Assembly: GCA_964372115.1 (NCBI GenBank) | Contig: CAYJPN010000012.1 | Location: 1 to 64,000 of the forward strand | Direction of reading: 5' to 3' | Source of the DNA: CG2-30-36-16 sp964372115 | GTDB taxonomy: Bacteria; Bacteroidota; Ignavibacteria; Ignavibacteriales; Ignavibacteriaceae | Length of the DNA stretch: 64,000 bases | Notes under the pieces: generated by a model | Databases searched by the model: none | Told to the model about the DNA's origin: nothing | What the model saw: the letters and a program-made list of their open reading frames with translations, nothing else | Made by a program: the position numbers and the translations under genes | Part shown: positions 8,892 through 17,842 of the stretch, one piece after another | Numbering within the stretch: position 1 is the first letter of the stretch | Layout of the letters: every line of letters begins with the position of its first letter

Positions 8892-9776
8892 ATGAATTCA
8901 ATAGAAAAAATAAATCCTTTTGAAATTGCTGCGCAGAAAAATCGTCCTCTTATACTTGATGGCGCTATAGGCAGTCAACTTCAAAAAATGGGTGTTGATA
9001 CTTCTACCCCGCTCTGGTCGTCAATAGCTAATATTACGGCGCCGGAAATTGTAACCCAACTTCATCAAAAATATATTGAAGCCGGCGCGGATATAATTAC
9101 TACTAATACGTTCAGAACAAATCCATCCGCTTTAAAAAATGTGAGCGGTTATTCTGTAACAAAATTGGTTAAAGAAGGAGTTAGACTTGCACATTTTGCC
9201 GCTGCAAATAGGCTAATTACGATTGCAGGTTCAAACGCACCGGCGGAGGATTGTTACCAGTGGGAAAGAAAAATTACACTCAAAGAACTCGCAAATAATC
9301 ATGCTAAACATATTGATTTATTAATGGATAACGGCGCGCACTTTATATTAAACGAAACACAAAGCCATTTTGATGAAATAAAAATAATATGCAGTCATTG
9401 TTCAAAAAATAATGTGCCGTTTGTCGTTAGTTTGTTTACTTTCGACTCAATAACAATTCTCTCCGGTGAAACCATTGTTGAGGTAATAAAATATATCGAA
9501 TCATTTTCTCCACTGGCAATAAGCATTAATTGTATAAGTTTGAAAAGTTTTGAAAAAGTTGAACCTGAATTTATAACCAAATTACCAAAAGGTTTTTATT
9601 TGAATTTGGGATTGGGACGATTTTCAGATCATCAAATAAAACGAGCTGTTACTCCTGCCAAATATGGAGAGTTTGTAAAAAAGCATATTGTAAAAGGAAC
9701 TGGATTTGTTGGATCATGCTGCGGTTCATCACCCGCGCATACAAAAGTATTAAAAGAAGTAATAAATGAATTATAA
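8892..9776 (+). CDS. Homocysteine S-methyltransferase family protein
   Basis: A 294-aa TIM-barrel methyltransferase of the homocysteine S-methyltransferase/BHMT family, which moves a methyl group from a donor such as S-methylmethionine to homocysteine to give methionine. LILDGAIGSQLQKMG and TTNTFRTNPSAL are conserved barrel segments. The three zinc-binding cysteines are present: one in SINCISLKSFE and the pair in GSCCGSSPAH. There is no B12-binding domain, unlike MetH. I chose ATG 8892; the longer frame from TTG 8859 would overlap the upstream gene. It overlaps ispE by 11 bases. The methyl donor is not determined by the sequence. Confidence 0.88.
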   Translation: MNSIEKINPFEIAAQKNRPLILDGAIGSQLQKMGVDTSTPLWSSIANITAPEIVTQLHQKYIEAGADIITTNTFRTNPSALKNVSGYSVTKLVKEGVRLAHFAAANRLITIAGSNAPAEDCYQWERKITLKELANNHAKHIDLLMDNGAHFILNETQSHFDEIKIICSHCSKNNVPFVVSLFTFDSITILSGETIVEVIKYIESFSPLAISINCISLKSFEKVEPEFITKLPKGFYLNLGLGRFSDHQIKRAVTPAKYGEFVKKHIVKGTGFVGSCCGSSPAHTKVLKEVINEL

Positions 9777-10599
9777 AATTAAAGCCCATGCAAAAATAAA
9801 CATCGGTTTGAATATCATAGGCAAACGGGACGATGGCTACCACGACCTTGAAACAATTTTTTATCCGGTTAAATTATTTGATGAAATTGAATTTCAGGAC
9901 TCAAATCATTTCAGTTTCGAAACTGAAAATCAAATGCTTGCCGGTGAATCTAATAATTTAATTGTAGAAGCGGTGCGTCTTTTTGAAAAAGAAACGGAAA
10001 TTAAAATAAATATGCGAATAAAATTGCATAAAAATATTCCCATTGGCGCAGGGCTTGGCGGCGGTAGTTCCGATGCGGCAGCCACCTTAAACGCTTTGAA
10101 TAAAATCTACAAACATAATTTGTCCCCAAAACAACTAATTGATTTTGCTTTGCGGCTTGGTTCCGATATACCATTTTTTATTGAGTCAAAAACTTCTTTT
10201 GCACAATCGAGAGGTGAAATTCTTAATCGCTTAAATATTGCAATAAAAAAACCTCTTCTAATTATCAACCCCGGAATCCATATTTCTACTGGCTGGGCTT
10301 TTGAGAATATCAAACCGGTTCCGCCTAAAAAATCTCTCGCAACTTTGACAGAGATTGATTTTGAAAACATTTCTTTGTTGAAGGATATTATAACAAATGA
10401 TTTTGAGAAACCGGTTTTTAAGAAGTATCCCGAAATTGCGTTAATTAAAGATCAAATTTACAAAAGCGGAGCCGAATTTGCTCTCATGACTGGAACGGGT
10501 TCTACAGTTTTTGGAATTTTTAAGAACCTGGGTGATGCGAAAAACGCATTGAACACATTTAACAAAAAATATTTTAGGTTTATCGATTATGAAACATAA
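9766..10599 (+). CDS. ispE: 4-diphosphocytidyl-2-C-methyl-D-erythritol kinase
   Basis: A 277-aa GHMP-family kinase that phosphorylates CDP-methylerythritol in the non-mevalonate (MEP) isoprenoid pathway in the cytoplasm. The substrate-binding N-terminus AKINIGLNIIGKRDDGYHDL is highly characteristic. The ATP-binding glycine loop is PIGAGLGGGSSDAAATLNAL (about residues 89-108), and the third GHMP motif is MTGTGSTVFGIF near the C-terminus. The ATG lies inside the end of the upstream gene, so it is translationally coupled. Its stop overlaps the following amidase gene by 11 bases. Its presence shows that the organism makes isoprenoids by the MEP route; the partial polyprenyl synthase at 63552 uses the products. 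Confidence 0.97.
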   Translation: MNYKIKAHAKINIGLNIIGKRDDGYHDLETIFYPVKLFDEIEFQDSNHFSFETENQMLAGESNNLIVEAVRLFEKETEIKINMRIKLHKNIPIGAGLGGGSSDAAATLNALNKIYKHNLSPKQLIDFALRLGSDIPFFIESKTSFAQSRGEILNRLNIAIKKPLLIINPGIHISTGWAFENIKPVPPKKSLATLTEIDFENISLLKDIITNDFEKPVFKKYPEIALIKDQIYKSGAEFALMTGTGSTVFGIFKNLGDAKNALNTFNKKYFRFIDYET

Positions 10600-11167
10600 T
10601 ATTTTACTATTAGCATTTTCTTTATTTTTATTCGGATGCTCTGCGAGTAATGAAGTTACAATTAGCCCGAGAGCGCTATGGAATGCCGCAGAGCCGAAAC
10701 CGTTTGAAAATCATGTCCCCGAAAAAATTACTATTCACCACGAAGGGACGAGATTTGAAAAAGGTGACGACGCTCCCAAACACATTAAAGATGTTCAAAC
10801 ATGGGGAATGGGAAAAGACCGTAATTGGGCAGATATACCGTATCATTTTTTGATTGATCCCGATGGAAGTGTTTTTGAGGGAAGAAATGTTTTTACCACC
10901 GGCGAAACAGCAACAGAGTACGATCCAACCGGACATCTTTTAATTACGTTAATGGGAAATTTTGAAGAGCAGGAAGTTAGCGAGGAACAGCTTGATGCGT
11001 TGATAAATCTTACTGCCTATTGCTGTGAGAAATACAACATCTCCCCAGAAACAATAGCTTCACACAGAGATTATTCGGCTCAAACGGTTTGCCCGGGCAA
11101 AAATTTATATTTCAATTATATAAAGAACGGATATATAAAAGACAAAGTAAAAGCGATACTTAACTAA
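10589..11167 (+). CDS. N-acetylmuramoyl-L-alanine amidase, PGRP-like lipoprotein
   Basis: A 192-aa amidase_2/peptidoglycan recognition protein that would cleave the bond between MurNAc and the stem peptide. The N-terminus is a lipoprotein signal ending LFLFGCSA, so the mature protein is lipid-anchored in the envelope. Zinc ligands are visible: the first histidine pair region in ITIHHEGT, and the later His and Cys in ASHRDYSAQTVCPG. DIPYHFLIDPDGSVFEGR is the conserved central strand. It overlaps ispE at its start. Its last 8 bases overlap the 3' end of the convergent LD-carboxypeptidase gene, another peptidoglycan-recycling enzyme, so there is no room for a separate terminator. Confidence 0.92.
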   Translation: MKHNILLLAFSLFLFGCSASNEVTISPRALWNAAEPKPFENHVPEKITIHHEGTRFEKGDDAPKHIKDVQTWGMGKDRNWADIPYHFLIDPDGSVFEGRNVFTTGETATEYDPTGHLLITLMGNFEEQEVSEEQLDALINLTAYCCEKYNISPETIASHRDYSAQTVCPGKNLYFNYIKNGYIKDKVKAILN

Positions 11168-12101
11168 CAGCGCCTTCGGTAAATTCAACGCATTCTTTTG
11201 CCACGTTAACTCTAACATCTATTCCGAATGGTAGTGTCGCTTTTGCCGGGATATGTCCGTGCGGGAAGTTATAAATAACCGGAATATTAAGATGCCCGAA
11301 ATAATCGTCAATAACTTCGCCGAGAGATAATGTTTTTTTCATCGGATCATGTTCATTACAATCTGAAAATGATCCAAGTATTACACCGGCAATATTTTTT
11401 AGTGCTCCTGACAATTTAAGCTGGCTAAGCATTCGGTCAATTCGGTAAGGAAGTTCGCCAACATCTTCAAGAAATAAAATTGAATTTTTAAAATTCGGAA
11501 GATATGGTGTGCCTATTAACCCGGCAACAAGTGCAAGGTTTCCACCGACTAACATGCCGTGAGCGTTGCCTTTTGTAAGTTTAAATATATTTTCATTTTC
11601 CGGTAAAATAACCTTACCCATCTTTTTTTCTGATGTTAATAATCTCCAAAAAAAGTCCTCAGCGTAAGGATTCACATCATCATACAAATCGACAGCTAGC
11701 ATTGGTCCGCCAAATGTAACCAAACCGGCATTTTTTAAAAAAGCCATTTGCAGGGCTGTAATATCGCTGTAGCCCACAAATATTTTCGGATTATTTTTTA
11801 TTTTTTTATAATCGACTTTATCGAGTAACCTGGGGGTTCCATATCCGCCGCGAACACAGAAAATTGCTTTAACTTCTTTATTTTGAAATAAGCCGTGAAG
11901 ATCGCTTAATCTTTCGGTGTCTGTTCCGGCGAGATAACCATGGTTTTTGCCAACGTGTTCGGCAACTTTAACTCTATACCCTCTTTTTTCAAGATATTTT
12001 ACACCTTTTTCAATTCGCGATAAATCGTCCGGACTGGATGCCGGGGATAATATTCCTATCAAGTCGCCGTGCTGAAGTTTTTTGGGTTTTACAATTCTCA
12101 T
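11160..12101 (-). CDS. ldcA: Muramoyltetrapeptide LD-carboxypeptidase (S66 family)
   Basis: A 313-aa serine peptidase of family S66 that removes the terminal D-alanine from murein tetrapeptides during recycling, usually in the cytoplasm. The nucleophile serine is in VGYSDITALQ. The Glu of the triad is in LEDVGELPYRIDRML and the His in FPHGHIPAKATLPFG. The N-terminal half carries the family start LQHGDLIGILSPASS and CVRGGYGTPRLL. No signal peptide is visible. Length is typical of the family. It converges with the amidase gene, overlapping by 8 bases, which gives two muropeptide-processing genes tail to tail. Confidence 0.93.
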   Translation of the reverse strand: MRIVKPKKLQHGDLIGILSPASSPDDLSRIEKGVKYLEKRGYRVKVAEHVGKNHGYLAGTDTERLSDLHGLFQNKEVKAIFCVRGGYGTPRLLDKVDYKKIKNNPKIFVGYSDITALQMAFLKNAGLVTFGGPMLAVDLYDDVNPYAEDFFWRLLTSEKKMGKVILPENENIFKLTKGNAHGMLVGGNLALVAGLIGTPYLPNFKNSILFLEDVGELPYRIDRMLSQLKLSGALKNIAGVILGSFSDCNEHDPMKKTLSLGEVIDDYFGHLNIPVIYNFPHGHIPAKATLPFGIDVRVNVAKECVEFTEGAVS

Positions 12102-12377
12102 AAACAGACATAATTATTATAGTTAACAAATTTGAAATTGGAAATAAATTTAAGTAATAGAGTATTATCAATCAAATGGTTGAGTAAGTTATTTAACTAC
12201 AATTAATTGAAGTTTATAGGAACTATGACTCGATTTTATGAAAGAAACAAGGAATTGTAATATTTTTTGGATAAGCTATAGTGTGAATGAAACAAATCGG
12301 CATAATTTGGATATTGTAAGTAATCAGAATTTAGAATTGAAATATTAACAAAATATTTGAGAAAAATATTTATTTAT
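12102..12377. other. AT-rich intergenic region
   Basis: This stretch lies between the ldcA start and the 66-aa unknown gene and holds the ldcA promoter region. A 36-codon frame at 12238-12348 (plus) has no ribosome binding site and no recognisable features. I see no hairpin or repeat worth naming. Confidence 0.4.
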
Positions 12378-12578
12378 CTATTCGTCATCCTTTTCAAGTA
12401 CATAGGAATTATAAATGAAATTATACTCCTGCTGCCATTCATTTTCAACCTCCGTAAGAGTTTGCGGTTTGATGGGAATCTTTGGTACAATTTTATGGTT
12501 TTTTATGTGAAGTATTTCTGAACGCAAAACCACATGACTCTCAAGTGCCTCAAATTGTACATATTTTATATTTTTCAT
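12378..12578 (-). CDS. Hypothetical protein, 66 aa
   Basis: A small protein of 66 residues, with no family I recognise. ATG 12578 is preceded by GGAG (12586-12589) at a 7-base spacing, one of the clearest ribosome binding sites in the window, which supports both the start and real expression. A longer frame from 12611 would include the ribosome binding site and is unlikely. The protein is soluble and mixed in charge, with a basic centre (HIKNHKIVPKIPIKP), then an acidic and aromatic end (ENEWQQEYNFIYNSYVLEKDDE). There is no signal peptide, membrane segment or cysteine. It stands alone between two non-coding stretches, with no operon partner. Confidence 0.55.
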   Translation of the reverse strand: MKNIKYVQFEALESHVVLRSEILHIKNHKIVPKIPIKPQTLTEVENEWQQEYNFIYNSYVLEKDDE

Positions 12579-12895
12579 AATTTTTCTCCGATACAGATCG
12601 AAAATAAACAATGTTAGACCTTTAGATGTAAAGGAATTGTTAAATAAAAATTAACTTAATATTATTATCGTAAGTTATCGGCAATAATTTAGCGTTAAAA
12701 TTTACTGTTATTTTTATAAGGACTGGGAATCTATTCAAAAGGGTTTCTAAGGAAAGATGTCGATTATTAAACCTAAATTTCAATCGGGTTGAGATTGGTT
12801 TTTTGCAGAAAAGACAGCAAAGTAATGTTGATACTATTAGTAGATGAGATTAATAAACACTGAAAAGTTAATGGTGCTTGAGATTGTTCTGTGAA

Positions 12896-12912
12896 TCGAA
12901 GCGAAGCTTCGA
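12896..12912. repeat. Perfect hairpin TCGAAGC-gaa-GCTTCGA
   Basis: A 7-bp perfect inverted repeat with a 3-base loop stands in otherwise AT-rich non-coding DNA. No T-tract follows on either strand, so it is not a normal terminator. It may be a protein-binding palindrome or a REP-like element. Confidence 0.5.
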
Positions 12913-12984
12913 TAAAATGTTTGTTTTTATCCGTTGACTAATGAATACCACAATATCTGCGTAGGGTGAGTTATTAAATAAAAA

Positions 12985-13087
12985 AACAGCACGCTGAGTA
13001 ATACCGATAAAACAGATATTTCCAAACAAAATCGCTTTAATTTTATATGTAAAAATCTAATACATCAGCATACTAAAGCGTGCTGTT
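12985..13087 (-). terminator. pnt operon terminator with alternative hairpins
   Basis: On the minus strand the transcript leaving pntB meets AACAGCACGCT (13087-13077). This can pair with AGCGTGCTGTT (12995-12985) across an 81-nt loop, and the second arm is followed by a T-run (GCTGTTTTTTTA), which fits an intrinsic terminator. The same first arm can instead fold locally as CAGCACGC-ttta-GTATGCTG (13085-13066) with one mismatch and a G-T pair. The two folds exclude each other. The loop could also encode a small RNA. Confidence 0.6.
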
Positions 13088-13093
13088 AAAATA

Positions 13094-14488
13094 TTATAAG
13101 TTTTTTAATTCATGTGTTAATTTGGTAATTGCATCCTTTGCATCACCGAAATACATCAAAGTATTCGGATAAAAGAACAACTCATTCTCAATACCTGCGT
13201 AACCAACATTCATCGAACGTTTGTTTATTACAACCGTCTTTGCGTAATCAGCATTTAGTATCGGCATACCGAATATCGGACTACTCTGGTCGTGTCTTGC
13301 TGCAGGGTTAACTACATCGTTTGCGCCAACAATAAATGCGATATCTGTATTATTGAAATCATCATTAATATCTTCCATCGCGTAAAGTTTTTCGTATGAA
13401 ACATTTGCTTCTGCAAGCAGCACGTTCATATGCCCCGGCATTCTACCGGCAACAGGATGAATAGCGAAACGAACATTAATACCTTTTTTCTCTAGCAAAT
13501 TTACTAAATCTCTAACCGCATGTTGTGCCTGTGCAACAGCCATACCGTAGCCTGGAATTATTATAACGTTTGATGCCGAATCAAATATCATCGCTAATTC
13601 TTCAGCATCCACAGATTTTACATCACCTTTTGGAGAGCTGCCTTCGGGTGCAGGTCCGCCGCTGCCGGCTGAAGCCCAACCTCCGAGAAGCACATTCATC
13701 AGTGAACGATTCATTCCACGACACATAATCAGCGTTAAAATAATTCCGGATGCGCCAACTAATGCACCGGCTATAATAAGTTCATTATTTTCAAGTACAA
13801 AACCGGTAGCAGAAGCTGCAAGACCTGAGTAAGAATTTAGTAATGAAATTGCAACCGGCATATCGGCTCCACCAATCGGTAGAACAAGTAAAACGCCAAG
13901 TATGAGAGCAACTAACGAAATTCCGAGGATAAGAAGTTCATTACCCGGATAAATGACCGAGTATGCTCCACCGCCAACTACAACTAACAACAGAAGTGCA
14001 TTTAATGGGTGTTGACCTGGATATTTAACTACTTTCCCGGTTACGAGTCCCTGCAATTTTCCGAACGCAATAAGCGAACCGGTAAAAGTAACAGCGCCAA
14101 TCAAAATACTTATGATGATTGAGATGTCAGTTTTAATAACGTGCATAGTAATTGCCGAATTTTCAATTTTATAAAATTCAGAAATTGCAACTAAAAGCGA
14201 TGCCCCGCCTCCAAAGCCGTTTAATAAGCCAACCATCTGGGGCATACCGGTCATTGGGATTTTATAAGCCATTGCTAATCCAATTGCAGAACCAATAACA
14301 GCGCCGATTAATATCCATTCATAAGTAAGTACATGCTGATCGAGCAAGGTAACTGCAATTGCTATGCCCATACCTATTGCGGCGAACATATTACCCTGTC
14401 TCGCGGTTTTTGGCGAGCTTAATTTTTTTATTCCAAAAATGAAGAAGATAGAAGAAACGAGATATGATATTTCAATTACTGTTTTCAT
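13094..14488 (-). CDS. pntB: NAD(P) transhydrogenase subunit beta
   Basis: A 464-aa subunit of the proton-translocating transhydrogenase, which reduces NADP+ with NADH at the expense of the proton gradient. The first 270 or so residues are membrane helices (domain II, for example MVGLLNGFGGGASLLVAISE and DMPVAISLLNSYSGLAASA). The C-terminal third is the NADP-binding domain III (IIPGYGMAVAQAQHAV, HPVAGRMPGHMNVLLAEANV, DVVNPAA). Its ATG lies 8 bases after the pntAB stop and follows a good Shine-Dalgarno-like AGGTGA. It is the last gene of the three-gene operon. Length is normal, and all domains appear intact. Confidence 0.97.
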   Translation of the reverse strand: MKTVIEISYLVSSIFFIFGIKKLSSPKTARQGNMFAAIGMGIAIAVTLLDQHVLTYEWILIGAVIGSAIGLAMAYKIPMTGMPQMVGLLNGFGGGASLLVAISEFYKIENSAITMHVIKTDISIIISILIGAVTFTGSLIAFGKLQGLVTGKVVKYPGQHPLNALLLLVVVGGGAYSVIYPGNELLILGISLVALILGVLLVLPIGGADMPVAISLLNSYSGLAASATGFVLENNELIIAGALVGASGIILTLIMCRGMNRSLMNVLLGGWASAGSGGPAPEGSSPKGDVKSVDAEELAMIFDSASNVIIIPGYGMAVAQAQHAVRDLVNLLEKKGINVRFAIHPVAGRMPGHMNVLLAEANVSYEKLYAMEDINDDFNNTDIAFIVGANDVVNPAARHDQSSPIFGMPILNADYAKTVVINKRSMNVGYAGIENELFFYPNTLMYFGDAKDAITKLTHELKNL

Positions 14489-14496
14489 TAGTCATC

Positions 14497-14781
14497 TCAC
14501 CTTTTCTTAAACATTTTTAACATTCTATCGGTAACCAAAAATCCACCGACCACGTTTATCATCGCAAAAATAACAGCGACTAATCCAAGTATCGTACTGA
14601 CCGTGAATTCCTGAAGACCTGCGCTTAAAATAGCGCCTACTATAGTAATGCCCGATATAGCATTTGAACCCGACATAAGAGGTGTGTGCAGGGTTGGAGG
14701 AACTTTTGTAATAAGTTCGAACCCAACAAAAATTGCGAGTACAAATACATATAATAGCATTAGAAAACTAACACCTTCCAT
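14497..14781 (-). CDS. pntAB: NAD(P) transhydrogenase subunit alpha, membrane part
   Basis: A 94-aa protein forming the membrane part of the alpha subunit (domain II) as a separate polypeptide, as in Rhodospirillum-type split transhydrogenases. Three hydrophobic segments are visible. The motif VPPTLHTPLMSGSNAISGI is diagnostic for PntA membrane domains. Between it and pntAA lie 63 bases, and pntB follows after 8. The split into alpha-1, alpha-2 and beta is the usual state in many bacteria, not a broken gene. Confidence 0.95.
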   Translation of the reverse strand: MEGVSFLMLLYVFVLAIFVGFELITKVPPTLHTPLMSGSNAISGITIVGAILSAGLQEFTVSTILGLVAVIFAMINVVGGFLVTDRMLKMFKKR

Positions 14782-14844
14782 AGAAATTTCCTTTATTTTT
14801 CTTAAGCAATAGTTTGATACTTCAAAATCGATATAACTCGATTG

Positions 14845-15987
14845 TTAAAGCAGTTCTTTTGTACGGGCGTTTACAACTTCCTTATTATAAGTTATAAGCG
14901 CTCCTTTTGTAATTTCATCCTCAAGATTTAATTCAACATTACCCTGTTTGCCAATATGCAACAGGAGGTTGAGAATGTTTTTTGAATATACTTCGCTTGC
15001 ATGAGTGGCAACAAGGCTCGGCAAATTCGGTTCACCAATAATTGTTACATAATGCTTTTTTACTGTTTTGTTTTTTTCGCTTATCTCGCAGTTACCGCCA
15101 AATTCAACAGCCATATCAAGGATGACCGATCCCGGACGCATATTTTTTACCATCTCTTCGGTTACAAGCACAGGAGCTTTTTTGCCGGGTACAAGTGCGG
15201 TGGTGATGACGATGTCAGCTTCAGTAATATGTTTAAAAAGAAGAGCTTTTTGTTTTTGCAAAAATTCTTCCGAAGCTTCCTTGGCATATCCGCCTGCATC
15301 CTGCATATTCTCATCGGTGTCTACCTCAATAAACTTGCCTCCGAGACTGTGAACCTCTTCTTTTACTGAAGGACGTATATCGGAAACTTCTACAACCGCG
15401 CCAAGACGTTTAGCAGTACCGAGAGCCTGAAGACCGGCAACACCGGCTCCCATTATTACAACTCTTGCCGGTGAAATTGTGCCGGCGGCAGTCATCAACA
15501 ATGGAAATATTTTGCCAAGATGATTTGCCGCAAGAATAACGCTTTTATATCCTGCAATATTTGCTTGCGAGCTAAGCGCATCCATTTTTTGTGCAAGTGT
15601 AGTACGTGGAATTGCATCCATCGAGATTGTGTTAATCCCCTTCTCGGCACATTGTTTCGCTAATTCGGGGTAATGAAGCGAATAAAGAAAAGTAATTAGC
15701 AAAGTGCCTTCTTTTATTAATTCAAGTTCATGAACATTAAGCACCGGGTGCTCTACGGGTCCTTGAACTTTTAGAACAATATCCGCACCGGTGTAAAGTT
15801 GGCGCACGTCATCAACAATATTAGCTCCAGACGAAAGATATTTATCATCCGTGAAACCGGCACTTAAACCTGCATTTTTTTCAACACGAACTTCGTATCC
15901 ATCTTTAATAAGCTTGGAAGCAACATCGGGGACAACAGCAACACGGTTTTCACCAGGCAGCACTTCTTTTGGAACAGCTATTATCAC
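14845..15987 (-). CDS. pntAA: NAD(P) transhydrogenase subunit alpha, NAD-binding part
   Basis: A 380-aa peripheral NAD(H)-binding subunit (domain I), related to alanine dehydrogenase. The N-terminus IAVPKEVLPGENRVAVVPD is the common start of both families. What makes it transhydrogenase are the loop RTTLAQKMDALSSQANIAGY, the dinucleotide fold VVIMGAGVAGLQALGTAKRLGA and the downstream membrane-subunit and beta-subunit genes. There is no pyruvate-binding set typical of Ald. First gene of the operon; the 314-base gap upstream presumably holds its promoter and that of the divergent kinase gene. Confidence 0.96.
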   Translation of the reverse strand: MIIAVPKEVLPGENRVAVVPDVASKLIKDGYEVRVEKNAGLSAGFTDDKYLSSGANIVDDVRQLYTGADIVLKVQGPVEHPVLNVHELELIKEGTLLITFLYSLHYPELAKQCAEKGINTISMDAIPRTTLAQKMDALSSQANIAGYKSVILAANHLGKIFPLLMTAAGTISPARVVIMGAGVAGLQALGTAKRLGAVVEVSDIRPSVKEEVHSLGGKFIEVDTDENMQDAGGYAKEASEEFLQKQKALLFKHITEADIVITTALVPGKKAPVLVTEEMVKNMRPGSVILDMAVEFGGNCEISEKNKTVKKHYVTIIGEPNLPSLVATHASEVYSKNILNLLLHIGKQGNVELNLEDEITKGALITYNKEVVNARTKELL

Positions 15988-16301
15988 AGAGATTTCTCCT
16001 CTGAAAGTTATCGGATAAATTTATTAGCCGAAAACTTAGTTAGAATTGAAAATAAATACAAACATATTTCGATATTATTTAAAGTATAAATTGCACATGG
16101 AAACAAATACTCCGAAAATGCTATTAAAATCAACCGTATCGATGCGTAGGAATACATATTTTAGTATTGTTTCACTAAGCAGCGTTTAATAAAAATTAAA
16201 GTATTTATCTATCAAAGTATAACCCCGACAAATTATTTGCTATCAATAAAGTTAATAACAATATTTGCAACTATATTTTATAAATTCTATGCAGGAAAAC
16301 G
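15988..16301. other. Divergent promoter region pntAA / ATP-cone kinase
   Basis: These 314 bases separate two divergently transcribed genes and must hold promoters for both. The DNA is very AT-rich and I could not assign -35 and -10 boxes with confidence. AGGA just before 16302 serves as the kinase ribosome binding site. No hairpin, repeat or small gene is supported. Confidence 0.4.
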
Positions 16302-17642
16302 ATGAGTAGATTTTCTAACGTGGTAAAACGCAGCGGAGCAGTGGTTCCTTTTAATAAAGAACGGATTGCAAATGCGATATACCGTGCAGCGGTTGAAGTT
16401 GGTGGAAGAGATAAGGAACTCGCGGCACAACTTTCGGAAAAGGTTATTGAACAATTGGAAAAACAATGTGCCCCCGATTGCATACCTCACATAGAAGATA
16501 TTCAGGATGTTGTTGAAAAAGTTTTAATTGAAAGCGGACATGCAAAAGTAGCTAAAGCTTACATTATTTATAGAGAAGATGCCGCCAGAAGACGGACAGC
16601 GGCTACGCAGCGCGCATCTAAACCCAGCGAATTTTTACCATGGGCAAAACTATGGCACACACTTGATTGGGCAACTGAACATAAACTTAATACGATTGAT
16701 AATTTAAATGCTCGAATTTTAGCGGGTGAATTCACCCACATTGTTCACGAAAGTGAAATTGCATATGAGGATCAAATAAACCGTGCTGTTGAAATGATAA
16801 AAGAAAAATCTTCGACGCTTAAAATGGTTCTTATCACCGGTCCATCTTCTTCAGGAAAAACAACGACCACCATAAAACTCGATCAAAAACTAAATAAACT
16901 CGGTTTTAGTTTTGTTACTTTAAATATCGATAATTATTTTTTTGATTTAGCGCTCCATCCGAAAGATGAATTTGGTGATTACGATTTCGAAACACCTTTT
17001 GCGCTCGATCTCGAACTTATAAATGATCATTTATTCCGTCTTACAAAAGGTGAAAAAGTTAAAATTCCGTTTTATGATTTTAAGACCGGCACAAGACATT
17101 TAAACCAAACCGAAATGAAGTTAAACAAAAATGAGATATTATTAATTGATAGTCTCCACGGTTTATTTCCCGATATGACAAAAGCAGTTCCGGATGAAAT
17201 GAAATTTAAGCTTTATCTCGAACCACTGATGCAGATGAAGGACTCGGAAGGAAATTATATCCGATGGGCAGATATTAGACTAATCCGAAGAATGTTGAGA
17301 GACTCTGTGCACCGGGCTTATAATCCCGAGCAAACTCTTTTGCATTGGCATTATGTGCGCGCCAGCGAACTACGTAATATTATACCTTATATCAATTCAA
17401 CAGATTATATTATAAACAGCGCAATGCCGTATGAAATTGCTCTCTACAGCCCAAAACTTTTAGATCGCTTTATAGAATGGGAAGCAAAGTTTAAGGACGA
17501 TGTTCTCCGGGAAGACGCTTACATGCGCGCATCGCGTGTGCTTAAATTTTTAAGTTTTATTGAAAAGGTTGAAGATGATTCCGCTATACCGGGTGATTCT
17601 GTTTTAAGAGAATTTATCGGCGGAAGCGTTAACAAATATTGA
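16302..17642 (+). CDS. ATP-cone / uridine kinase-like fusion protein
   Basis: A 446-aa protein with two recognisable parts. Residues about 5-105 form an ATP-cone, the nucleotide-sensing module best known from ribonucleotide reductases and NrdR (VVKRSGAVVPFNKERIANAIYRA through KVAKAYIIYREDAARRR). Residues about 175-400 are a P-loop kinase of the uridine kinase/phosphoribulokinase family, with Walker A GPSSSGKTTTT, the DNYFFD substrate motif and YDFETPFALDLELI. A short linker joins them. ATP-cones normally set enzyme activity according to ATP/dATP, so this kinase may be allosterically tuned by nucleotide level; the substrate (uridine or another) is inference. The ATG has an AGGA ribosome binding site. 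Confidence 0.85.
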   Translation: MSRFSNVVKRSGAVVPFNKERIANAIYRAAVEVGGRDKELAAQLSEKVIEQLEKQCAPDCIPHIEDIQDVVEKVLIESGHAKVAKAYIIYREDAARRRTAATQRASKPSEFLPWAKLWHTLDWATEHKLNTIDNLNARILAGEFTHIVHESEIAYEDQINRAVEMIKEKSSTLKMVLITGPSSSGKTTTTIKLDQKLNKLGFSFVTLNIDNYFFDLALHPKDEFGDYDFETPFALDLELINDHLFRLTKGEKVKIPFYDFKTGTRHLNQTEMKLNKNEILLIDSLHGLFPDMTKAVPDEMKFKLYLEPLMQMKDSEGNYIRWADIRLIRRMLRDSVHRAYNPEQTLLHWHYVRASELRNIIPYINSTDYIINSAMPYEIALYSPKLLDRFIEWEAKFKDDVLREDAYMRASRVLKFLSFIEKVEDDSAIPGDSVLREFIGGSVNKY

Positions 17643-17842
17643 AGTTTTTGTGTGATTAATACCTATCAAAAATATTGTTTTAAATTAATTACTACAATAC
17701 ATCGTTTTTTTAATGATGCCCGAAGTTAATCAACTGAGATTAGTAAATAACAGTTACTTTTAATGCCGTTCATAAAAAAGTATTGGTAAAAAATATAAAA
17801 TATATTTATGTTAGTTCGTCATTAATATAGCGGAAATGCCTT

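Larger units (their letters stand above)
12612..13093. other. Non-coding region between the 66-aa gene and pntB
   Basis: About 480 bases with no supportable gene. It contains a perfect 7-bp hairpin at 12896-12912 and, at 12985-13087, the structured 3' region of the pnt operon, both listed separately. The rest is AT-rich without repeats that I can see. Confidence 0.6.

Noticed and set aside
12238..12348. 36-aa plus-strand ORF
   Set aside because: No ribosome binding site, no homology I recognise, and a length expected by chance in AT-rich DNA.
15001..15369. 122-aa plus-strand ORF
   Set aside because: Antisense shadow of pntAA, rich in Phe and Cys from the reverse complement of conserved codons.
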